64,000 nucleotides of DNA from positions 1 through 64,000 of the forward strand of contig CAWUIO010000015.1 of assembly GCA_963922455.1 (NCBI GenBank). The letters are read 5' to 3'. Position numbers and translations under genes: made by a program. A model generated the notes under the pieces. That model was not told where the DNA came from. It saw nothing but the letters and a program-made list of their open reading frames with translations, and did no database searches. This document shows positions 53,836 to 61,272 of this stretch, piece after piece. The DNA is from CAWUIO01 sp963922455. GTDB taxonomy: Bacteria; Bacteroidota; Bacteroidia; Cytophagales; Microscillaceae. How positions within the stretch are numbered: position 1 is the stretch's first letter; each line of letters begins with the position of its first letter.

Positions 53836-55491
53836 TTAAGGGGCTTTCTTTACCTGGGCCTCTATGAGAAGCCACGTATGGGGGTCTAATACCATATCCA
53901 CAGGTGAAACCGGGCAGTCAAGTACAAAGCGCTCTTTCTGTTTACTGAGCCGTATAGATTGTAAGGGATGCAACTGGGCTTGAGCATCCCGCACTGCCAA
54001 CTCCAAAGGTAAAATATAAGGAGTCTTGACATCTTGTTTGATTAGGACTTGAAGCTGTTTAGACGAGGCATCATAGCTCCAGCTAGCTTCCACCCTGGGG
54101 ATTCCCGAGCGGTTGAGCCATTGGTCAAAAAACCAAGCTAAGTCTAGGCCAGAACTCTTTTCCATCACGGCTTGGAAATCAGAAGAAAGCGCATTACTAA
54201 ATTTAAAACGCTCATAATAAGTTCGGATCCCTTTCCAAAAAGCCTCTTCACCACACTCCTTGCGGAGCATATGTAAGACCCAGCCTCCCATTTCGTAGGA
54301 TATGGGGTCTAACAACTGGTTTAAGTCCTGGATCTTGGGGTCTACTAGGGTACGTCCAGGCTTGTATTTGAAGGTTCTTTTGATGGCATTGATATCTTTT
54401 TTCAAGCGAGATACCATGCGCTCTCTACCGTACCTATGATCCATGTACGTATGCGTAAAGTACGTGGCAAAGCCCTCGCTCAGCCAGATATGGTACCAAT
54501 CTAACTCCGAAGCGGAATCGCCAAACCATTGGTGTACAATTTCGTGGGCCAAAAGTCCTTCGCTAGAACGGTCCCCCCGAACGGAGTTTTCTGAGTAGAA
54601 AATATTACTAGCGTTTTCCATACCGCCATACCGGGTTTTAGACTGCACATTGGCTAATTTTAAATAAGGAAAAGGGCCAAACTTTTCCACATAGTAGGGT
54701 AATATTTCCTTGGCTTGGCCATAGTCGTAAAATCCTGTTTCGCGGTTTTGGGGAAACACCCAACTTTGTAAGGGCACCCCAGCTACCGCCCCTAAATCTT
54801 CTATCGCAAAGCGAGCGGCTCCAAACACCATAACCTTGGTAGGCAATGGCAAGGATTCGTACCAATGACTAAGACGCATGCCGTTATCTAAGTTTTTCTC
54901 TTGCATAAGTTTACCATTGGCTACCACTTTATAATGGTCGGGGGCCTGAATTATAAATTCTACACTGGCTTTTTCATAAGGGTGGTCAATACAAGGGAGC
55001 CAGTGGTGTGCCCGGTTGGGCCAATTATCTCCAAAGAAAGTCCGGTCACCAAATTTATTACGGGAGATGATGAGCCCATCTTTGGGAATACCATAGTAGC
55101 TTATCTCTAGGCTGTCTAATTGATTGGAGGAAATAGTTTTGGGAAAGCGGATGCTCAGTTTTTCTTCTAGGTGCTCAAAAGCAAGGGTCTCCTCATGCCA
55201 TTGAACCGACTGAACGTTCATACCTTTCTGACCGTCCGAAGCTACAAAATCCAAGGTGAGGCTACTCATAGGCTCCCGGCATAAAAAACGGATGAGGGCC
55301 TTCCCCTCCATGCGGTTTACTTGATCTTTTAAGTGGAGCTGAAAGCGATAGTGCTTTATATCTACTTGGGTCTGCCGCGAGTACCTGTCTTGTGCCAGGC
55401 TATCTGTTTCGCAAGCTCCCAAGAGAAGAGGAATAAAAAGAAATAAATGGAACCTTTGGGTGAAAAAAAAGAAGTAGAATAGCTTTCTCAT
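53836..55491 (-). CDS. M1-family metallopeptidase, lipoprotein
   Basis: This 551-residue zinc peptidase has a lipoprotein signal ending PLLLGAC (Cys27). The N-terminal beta domain leads to YGGMENASNIFY (GxMEN exopeptidase motif). The zinc site HEIVHQW lies near residue 317, with the third ligand Glu in WLSEGFATYF. A shortened C-terminus follows. It is a paralogue of the enzyme at 44372-46240 but clearly diverged. The yidD gene lies directly upstream and overlaps its start by 4 nt, so the two are co-transcribed. Confidence 0.9.
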   Translation of the reverse strand: MRKLFYFFFFTQRFHLFLFIPLLLGACETDSLAQDRYSRQTQVDIKHYRFQLHLKDQVNRMEGKALIRFLCREPMSSLTLDFVASDGQKGMNVQSVQWHEETLAFEHLEEKLSIRFPKTISSNQLDSLEISYYGIPKDGLIISRNKFGDRTFFGDNWPNRAHHWLPCIDHPYEKASVEFIIQAPDHYKVVANGKLMQEKNLDNGMRLSHWYESLPLPTKVMVFGAARFAIEDLGAVAGVPLQSWVFPQNRETGFYDYGQAKEILPYYVEKFGPFPYLKLANVQSKTRYGGMENASNIFYSENSVRGDRSSEGLLAHEIVHQWFGDSASELDWYHIWLSEGFATYFTHTYMDHRYGRERMVSRLKKDINAIKRTFKYKPGRTLVDPKIQDLNQLLDPISYEMGGWVLHMLRKECGEEAFWKGIRTYYERFKFSNALSSDFQAVMEKSSGLDLAWFFDQWLNRSGIPRVEASWSYDASSKQLQVLIKQDVKTPYILPLELAVRDAQAQLHPLQSIRLSKQKERFVLDCPVSPVDMVLDPHTWLLIEAQVKKAP

Positions 55492-55730
55492 GCGTTAGAT
55501 TCTTTAGATTTGTTTGCCGGAGGAACCGGGTCAGGCCCATGACTTCCCCAAGGATGACATCGACTAATTCGCTTCAAACCCAGCCAAGCCCCTCTAAATG
55601 TTCCATGGACTTTCATCGCTTCAATCATGTATTGTGAGCAGGTAGGTGTATACCTACAAGAAGCTGGTGTGTAAGGGGATATTGCCGCTTGATAAAAACG
55701 TATCAAAGCGATCAAGAGGGATCTTAGCAT
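55488..55730 (-). CDS. yidD: Membrane protein insertion efficiency factor YidD
   Basis: YidD is a small inner-membrane-associated protein thought to help YidC insert membrane proteins. The 80-residue protein has the family signature: an amphipathic N-terminus (LLIALIRFYQAAISPYTPASCRY), then TPTCSQYMIEAMKVHG with conserved cysteines, and RISRCHPWGSHGPDPVPP. It is usually near rnpA and yidC; here it is instead coupled to an M1 peptidase gene by a 4-nt overlap. Confidence 0.93.
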   Translation of the reverse strand: MLRSLLIALIRFYQAAISPYTPASCRYTPTCSQYMIEAMKVHGTFRGAWLGLKRISRCHPWGSHGPDPVPPANKSKESNA

Positions 55731-55878
55731 AGGAAACTAATCATAATAGACAAATATACAATTTATTGGCGGATTGCAGGAAGGATGCCGACTTGGTATC
55801 AAATTTTAAATTTTTGAAACCCACAAGCTATTTTACCGATTCGATACCATGGAGTACTGGTTAAAATATACGACAAAC

Positions 55879-56757
55879 ATGCAATTGAAATTAACGATCA
55901 TCTTGGGGCTACTTTGGGGGATTTGCTCTATCACCCCAGCCCAAGTTTCAAAACCGGATACCTTGAAACTTTCCTTCAAACGGTATTTGATGAAAAAATA
56001 TTATGATCACGGCCAAAAGAAGTACCGAGCCCAAGTACTCCTCAACAAAAAAGTCGTCTTTGAGCTCGATGCAAAACGAGCAGGCCACCTACAATTTGTC
56101 GCTATCCAAAATACCCACAGTTATGACATTACTGGCGATGGTGAGAGAAATTTCATTTTTCAAAAGTACCTGGGCGGCGAAGAGCAAGCGAACACCTGGT
56201 ACATTCTCTCCCTCGGCCGGGAAAACTTTGAAATACTCGATACGATCTACTCCAAATACGGGACTCCCTGGTTGGGAGATTTTGGCCAAGATGGCCGCTA
56301 CGAAATTGTCATAAACGATTATGTATTTGCCAACTGGAACGCCAGTTTTGTCAAGTCTCCCTACGAACGGGTAGTGCTAGAATATCGTGACAAAAATTAC
56401 CACATGGCTCCCGAATGGATGCTCCAAAGTGATACAGTTCTACTCAACCCCAAAGTTGCCGAAGAGGTCAAACAAACCATGATGGATTTTTATGAAATGG
56501 CCAAAAACACCTACCCTTACGATGTCTCCGTGCTGGGTGGACCGCCTGAGCAAAGGTGGGGCTTTATCTCGCCCAAACTCTGGGGCACCTTGATGCGCTT
56601 GCTTTACACCGGTAAGGGGAGTCAAGCAGAAAACTTCTTAGCCCAGGCTTGGTATTCGGAAATTGAAGGCAAGGAGGCCTTTATGGAAGACTTTTTGAAA
56701 CAAATCCAAAAGAGTCCGTATTGGGAGCAAGTACAGGAGATGAACAGTCGCCAATAA
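55879..56757 (+). CDS. Exported protein of unknown function
   Basis: I use ATG 55879, which gives 292 residues with a clear signal peptide (MQLKLTIILGLLWGICS, cleavage after ITPAQ). An ATG ten codons upstream would bury the signal. The body has beta-rich segments, among them YDITGDGERNFIFQKYLGG and GDFGQDGRYEIVINDYVF. These DxxxDG patterns resemble FG-GAP/VCBS-like calcium loops, but only two are present. The C-terminal 90 residues are helical. The family is not recognised. It is followed by repeat copy 12 in a convergent gap. Confidence 0.65.
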   Translation: MQLKLTIILGLLWGICSITPAQVSKPDTLKLSFKRYLMKKYYDHGQKKYRAQVLLNKKVVFELDAKRAGHLQFVAIQNTHSYDITGDGERNFIFQKYLGGEEQANTWYILSLGRENFEILDTIYSKYGTPWLGDFGQDGRYEIVINDYVFANWNASFVKSPYERVVLEYRDKNYHMAPEWMLQSDTVLLNPKVAEEVKQTMMDFYEMAKNTYPYDVSVLGGPPEQRWGFISPKLWGTLMRLLYTGKGSQAENFLAQAWYSEIEGKEAFMEDFLKQIQKSPYWEQVQEMNSRQ

Positions 56758-56804
56758 GGTGTCCTTAGCAAAGCCGATGTACAGTTGCTGTGCCCTGTCA
56801 AAAA

Positions 56805-56934
56805 GGCTGAGGGATAGAGCGGCCTGTTTGAGCTCGTATTGGCCCGTGGGGAAAGGCAGCGAGTAGCGAAAGCCCGACCCCGGCGGCACATCCTATTCAT
56901 TTGTATACATTTTTTCTGCGCCGGGGGCAGCCCC
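56805..56934 (-). repeat. Dispersed structured element, copy 12 (subtype A)
   Basis: On the minus strand: GGGGCTGC, stem CCCCGGCG/CGCCGGGG around a unique loop, then TCGGGCTTTCGCTACTCGC, CGAGCTCAAACAGGCC and CTATCCCTCAGCC. GGGGCT to CGGGCT spacing is 58 nt. It lies between convergent genes. Confidence 0.92.
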
Positions 56935-56987
56935 AGAAAATTTTTGCCCTCTCCTTGATCTATTGGCAAGAAAAGGGCAAAGGAAAT

Positions 56988-58400
56988 TTATGGATTTCCC
57001 CCAATAGGGAAGTTCAAGCTCACAAAAGGCATGACATAACTGGTTGCGGTGTAACGGTTGCGATTGCCCTCTTCATCTAAGGCAAAAGTCCAGCGGTAGT
57101 CTATTCCCGCCAGCAGGTGGGGAAGGAGGCGGTAGGTGGCCCGGGCATTGAGTTGCGCGCGTTCATCAAGCTTAAAAGCATCGGCAAAATTGCCAATTTC
57201 TCCTTTGAGGTAGGCGGCCTCAAGCGTCAATTTAGGAATAATCTCTAAAAGCCGGGCCCGAAGTTGGACAAAAGCTGGGGTTTCTGGGCTGATACGGTCG
57301 GGAACCCGAAGCCCCCCGGTGAGGCTGATTTTCTTTAAAATAGTCGCAGTTAAGACCCCCAAGGTACTGGATACACGCTCGGTATTGGCCAAAGACCATA
57401 ACTTTTCATCTTTATTGATTTCGTAAACCAGGTCGAAAAACTGGGGCTGGTAGTGCTCGTTTTGCCAGAGCCGTTCCAGATTTATATCTAAGTCGAGTAC
57501 ATTGGCGATGAGCTTTAATTTGCCCACCACACCAATACTAAAACCACCCCCGCCGTGGTATCCGTCTGCCAAAGCTGGGCTTAAGAGAGAATCGGCACCC
57601 GCCACGGCTTCCCGGAGGCGATCGACCGAGTCGGCCAGGGCATCTACTTTGCCGATGTATCCATACTGAACGTAGGTGCTTAAGGTAAGCAATTTACTTT
57701 TTAAGACTTCCAGCCCAAGGTCGGCACTCCAGGCCCGCAGGCCACTACGTACAAACTCCGAATTGGTTTGGTCACCGGAGCCATTAAAAGCATTGGGGTC
57801 TCGGTCCCGCACGAAGCCCAGTCCCAACTCGAGGGTTTTGATAATAGGAATTTTTTTCTGGCTAAAGGGCCGCACATAAGGACGTACCGAAACCAGGTTT
57901 TTTCCTCCACTGATATCCGAATACGCCCCTTCAATGCCAAAAATCTTCAAAAAGCGGACATCATACTCAAAGCCTACCTTTCTTCGCTCATAACTGGCTA
58001 CATTGCTGTAGTTTCTTACCAGCATCCCGTAACCCAGATAGTTTCGGTCTAATTGCCCCAGGCGGAAGTAGACTTTGTCTTTTTCCTTGATGCCAAAGCG
58101 GAAATAACGAATTAAGCGCAAAAATCCGGAATTATTGCGGTATTCTTCGCTCCGAAAAGAGCCATCGTCTACGCTAAAAAACAAAGGAATGTCTATGCCA
58201 ATCCCCATTTTCCAAAAACGGAACTCGGGATTAAATCGTAATCCCACAAAACTTTGGTCACCAATCTGCAAGTAACCGATGGGCATATTAAAATAACTAC
58301 CTGTAGTATCCAAAGGATCGGTAAACTGGGCCTGCAACCTTGGAGGAGATCCCCAAAATAAGCCTGATAAGAAGAGTAGACATAGTAGGACTCTTTTCAT
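56988..58400 (-). CDS. Predicted outer-membrane beta-barrel protein
   Basis: The 470-residue protein has a signal peptide (about 1-25, ending PPRLQAQ). After it come many short amphipathic strands with aromatic ends, for example YLQIGDQSFVGLRFNPEFRFW, MGIGIDIPLFF, VYFRLGQLDRNYLGYG, LLTLSTYVQYGYIG and the C-terminal ATSYVMPFVSLNFPIGG. This is an outer-membrane barrel pattern without a Pfam family I can name. It is monocistronic on the minus strand and convergent with the exported protein gene at 55879. Confidence 0.7.
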   Translation of the reverse strand: MKRVLLCLLFLSGLFWGSPPRLQAQFTDPLDTTGSYFNMPIGYLQIGDQSFVGLRFNPEFRFWKMGIGIDIPLFFSVDDGSFRSEEYRNNSGFLRLIRYFRFGIKEKDKVYFRLGQLDRNYLGYGMLVRNYSNVASYERRKVGFEYDVRFLKIFGIEGAYSDISGGKNLVSVRPYVRPFSQKKIPIIKTLELGLGFVRDRDPNAFNGSGDQTNSEFVRSGLRAWSADLGLEVLKSKLLTLSTYVQYGYIGKVDALADSVDRLREAVAGADSLLSPALADGYHGGGGFSIGVVGKLKLIANVLDLDINLERLWQNEHYQPQFFDLVYEINKDEKLWSLANTERVSSTLGVLTATILKKISLTGGLRVPDRISPETPAFVQLRARLLEIIPKLTLEAAYLKGEIGNFADAFKLDERAQLNARATYRLLPHLLAGIDYRWTFALDEEGNRNRYTATSYVMPFVSLNFPIGGNP

Positions 58401-58541
58401 AAAAATAAAGGTTTGATTTGTTAGACCGCAAAAAGCACCCCGGTCTCTAAAAAATTCCCGGCTTGAGCATTTGTCTCAAAGCTCTGTAAAAAATTAGGTA
58501 TCCGGAAACTATAGACTGGTATTCGGGCTCAAGTGTTGCCT

Positions 58542-59129
58542 TTATTGCATGGCAGGTAAACGGAAAAATCGATCCGTTCCTAAAAAGCGGCAATATCGGG
58601 GCAAGAGGTCGGCCAAGGGGCAGGATTTTTCAATAAGTACCCAAGACTCCCGGAAACCTACATAAGAACGTCGGTGAAGGGAGAAAATTCGCAGCATTTC
58701 GTGTTCTAAGGTGAACAGGAAACGGGCATCATAGCGTTGTACTTTTCGTAGAAGTTGCTGGGGGCGGTCTTGGTATTTTTCGGTTTTTTCAGGAAAGTTT
58801 TCTTCTAGGTATTCCCAATCGATATCGGTAGTATAAATCGTAAAGCCCTTACTGTGCCGATCGATGATGTATTGCTTGATAGAGGGGATACCAACCAGGC
58901 TTTGATGGACGAGGCCAATCTCCTCTTCCCGGATGTGAGAACGAATTTTTTTGCGTAGGTAGACGTGGCCAAACTCCGGTTGCTCGTATACTTCAAATCC
59001 CTTGGGCAAGGAATCTACACAGTCAGAACTGAGGCTCAGGGTGGTGTAATAACGGAAATTACCCCGGTGGGTAGCTACTTTTTTGAAGTAAAAAGTCTGT
59101 AGGTAGCGGTTTTGATAGGTGAATGCCAT
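58542..59129 (-). CDS. Hypothetical protein
   Basis: I use ATG 59129, giving 195 residues; the frame extends 12 codons further to a TTG. The protein is basic and Tyr/Arg-rich, with no signal peptide or membrane helix. Segments such as YQNRYLQTFYFKKV, GFTIYTTDIDWEYLEENF and RFLFTLEHEMLRIFSLHRRSYVGF suggest a folded alpha/beta protein, but I do not recognise a family. It lies alone between the barrel gene and the divergent ABC exporter. Confidence 0.55.
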   Translation of the reverse strand: MAFTYQNRYLQTFYFKKVATHRGNFRYYTTLSLSSDCVDSLPKGFEVYEQPEFGHVYLRKKIRSHIREEEIGLVHQSLVGIPSIKQYIIDRHSKGFTIYTTDIDWEYLEENFPEKTEKYQDRPQQLLRKVQRYDARFLFTLEHEMLRIFSLHRRSYVGFRESWVLIEKSCPLADLLPRYCRFLGTDRFFRLPAMQ

Positions 59130-59302
59130 ATTTTTGCGGGCGATCCAGGTTAAATGAAGGGGCAAGTGCCTTGTTTATTGAATATACACAGCATCTTCCT
59201 AATATCCAGGGGGAGGCAGAGCTATTCTGAAGATAACTTTCCCGATATATTTCGGTTTAAAATAAAACACTTGCTCATAGTCTATATAAATGTACGTGAA
59301 AC

Positions 59303-61135
59303 ATGGCACAAGGATATTCCCAAAGCGAGGAAGTAAAGGATGAAAAGCGTAAAGTGACCCGTCAGGGGCTGCAAAAAGTTCTCAAAGTGTATCGGTTTAT
59401 TCTTCCCTACCGCAGCTATTTTGCTATCGGGATGATCTTTTTGGTGTTTTCTACTTTGACCGCTTTAGTGGTGCCTTTTTTGGCGGGCTCTTTTCTAGAT
59501 GTGGCCCTGGGCAATGAGACCTGGTTTTTTTCTTCCATCCAGCAGGTGATGTTGGTTTTTGCGGCAATTCTCATCTTGCAATCGCTCTTTTCCTTTTTTA
59601 GGATCTATCTCTTCGCCTTGGTAAGCGAGCGGGCCATGGCCGACATCCGGGGTACCCTCTACAAACGGATCATTACCTTGCCTTTGGGTTTTTTGGAGCA
59701 AAGACGAGTGGGGGAGCTAAACAGTAGGATAACGGCCGATGTGACCCAATTGCAAGATGCCCTTTCTTTTACCATTGCCGAGTTTTTTAGACAGATAGCC
59801 ACCATCCTTATCGGAACAACGATCCTGTTCTTGCAGTCTACCCGGCTTACCCTTTTTATGATAGCCACTTTCCCAATATTGGTCATTATGGCCATTATTT
59901 TTGGACGGTTCATCCGCAAAGTGGCCAAACAGGCCCAAGATGAATTGGCTGCTTCCAATATCATCGTGGAGGAGACCTTACAGTCCATCCAGGCGGTAAA
60001 GGCATTTACCAATGAATGGTTGGAAGTAAGGCGTTACCGAAATTCACTTAAAAAAGTGGTAGGCATGTCTATCAAAGTAGCTGCCTACCGAGGGGCCTTT
60101 GCCTCCTTTGTGATTACGGTACTGATTGGCGGGGTGATGCTGGTCTTGGCCTATGGGGCCAGTCTGGTAGAAAGTGGTGATTTACAGCCCGGCACCTTGA
60201 CTTCTTTTATTATCTACACCGCCTTTATTGGAGGCTCTATGGGGGGGATGAGTGAGTTATATGGCCAGTTACAAAAAGCCAGTGGGGCCTCCGAAAGGGT
60301 TCTGGAAATTATCGAGGAAGAAGCCGAAATAAGCGATGAGGCCATCCAAAACGAATCCAAATATGAGCTTCCTCCCCTCAAAGGGAAAATTGTCTTGGAT
60401 AAGGTGCACTTTTCTTATCCTTCCCGGGCCGACGTGGAAGTACTCAAAGGGATTTCTCTCGAGGTCGAGCAAGGGAAAAAAGTGGCCTTAGTGGGGTATA
60501 GTGGGGCAGGGAAGTCAACCATCACCCAGCTTTTAGGCCGGTATTACCCGCTCAACGACGGCGAAATCCGGATTGACGGACAAAAAATTCAGGATTATCC
60601 TTTGACCTACCTGCGAAATAATATCGGGGTGGTGCCCCAAGAAGTGATTTTATTTGGAGGGACGATCCGGGAAAATATTGCTTATGGCCGCCCCGAAGCC
60701 GAAAAAGAAGAGATTATCCTAGCCGCTCGTCAAGCCAATGCTTGGGGTTTTATTGACAGTTTCCCCGATGGCCTGAATACTGTAGTCGGCGAACGGGGCA
60801 TTAAACTCTCGGGGGGGCAGCGACAGCGCATTGCTATAGCCCGAGCCATTCTTAAAAACCCTTCTATTTTGATCCTGGATGAGGCTACCAGCTCTTTGGA
60901 TGCCGATTCGGAAAAATTGGTTCAAGAGGCTCTCGAGACCTTGATGGAAAATCGTACCACCGTCGTCATTGCCCACCGCCTGGCGACCATCCGCAAGGTA
61001 GACACCATTTTTGTGATTCAAGACGGAAAGATTGCCGAATCAGGGACCCACGAGGAGCTCAAAGAATTACCCCAGGGCATATACCAAAATTTGGTGAAGT
61101 TACAGTTTGCCTCAGAAGTGCCCGAAGTTTCCTAG
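59303..61135 (+). CDS. ABC exporter half-transporter (MsbA-like)
   Basis: This 610-residue protein fuses a six-helix membrane domain (about 35-325) to an ATPase domain (about 360-600). Motifs are Walker A VGYSGAGKST, Q-loop VVPQEVILFGG, signature LSGGQRQRIAIARA, Walker B ILILDEATSSLD and the switch histidine VVIAHRL. The protein works as a homodimer. Lipid A, lipid or drug export are all possible, and the sequence does not choose. It is monocistronic. The first G of the dispersed repeat copy 13 is the last base of its TAG stop. Confidence 0.9.
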   Translation: MAQGYSQSEEVKDEKRKVTRQGLQKVLKVYRFILPYRSYFAIGMIFLVFSTLTALVVPFLAGSFLDVALGNETWFFSSIQQVMLVFAAILILQSLFSFFRIYLFALVSERAMADIRGTLYKRIITLPLGFLEQRRVGELNSRITADVTQLQDALSFTIAEFFRQIATILIGTTILFLQSTRLTLFMIATFPILVIMAIIFGRFIRKVAKQAQDELAASNIIVEETLQSIQAVKAFTNEWLEVRRYRNSLKKVVGMSIKVAAYRGAFASFVITVLIGGVMLVLAYGASLVESGDLQPGTLTSFIIYTAFIGGSMGGMSELYGQLQKASGASERVLEIIEEEAEISDEAIQNESKYELPPLKGKIVLDKVHFSYPSRADVEVLKGISLEVEQGKKVALVGYSGAGKSTITQLLGRYYPLNDGEIRIDGQKIQDYPLTYLRNNIGVVPQEVILFGGTIRENIAYGRPEAEKEEIILAARQANAWGFIDSFPDGLNTVVGERGIKLSGGQRQRIAIARAILKNPSILILDEATSSLDADSEKLVQEALETLMENRTTVVIAHRLATIRKVDTIFVIQDGKIAESGTHEELKELPQGIYQNLVKLQFASEVPEVS

Positions 61136-61265
61136 GGGCTGCCCCCGGCGATTTCACTTAGGGCCCCCAAGGGAGTTAAGTGGCGCCGGGGTCGGGCTTT
61201 CGCTACTCGCTGCCTTTCCCCGCCAGGCCTACACGAGCTCAAACATGCCGCTCTATCCCTCAGCC
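61135..61265 (+). repeat. Dispersed structured element, copy 13 (subtype A)
   Basis: GGGGCTGC, stem CCCCGGCG/CGCCGGGG around a loop that extends pairing with CACTTA/TAAGTG, then TCGGGCTTTCGCTACTCGC, CGAGCTCAAACATGCC and CTATCCCTCAGCC. GGGGCT to CGGGCT spacing is 58 nt. It fills the 137-nt gap between two convergent genes and touches the stop codon of the ABC exporter. Confidence 0.93.
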
Positions 61266-61272
61266 TTGACAC

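Noticed and set aside
56622..56969. Minus-strand frames of 83 and 115 residues at repeat copy 12
   Set aside because: They run through the repeat and antisense to the end of the exported-protein gene; similar repeat frames at 15344-15532, 53686-53889 and 61107-61358 were dropped for the same reason.
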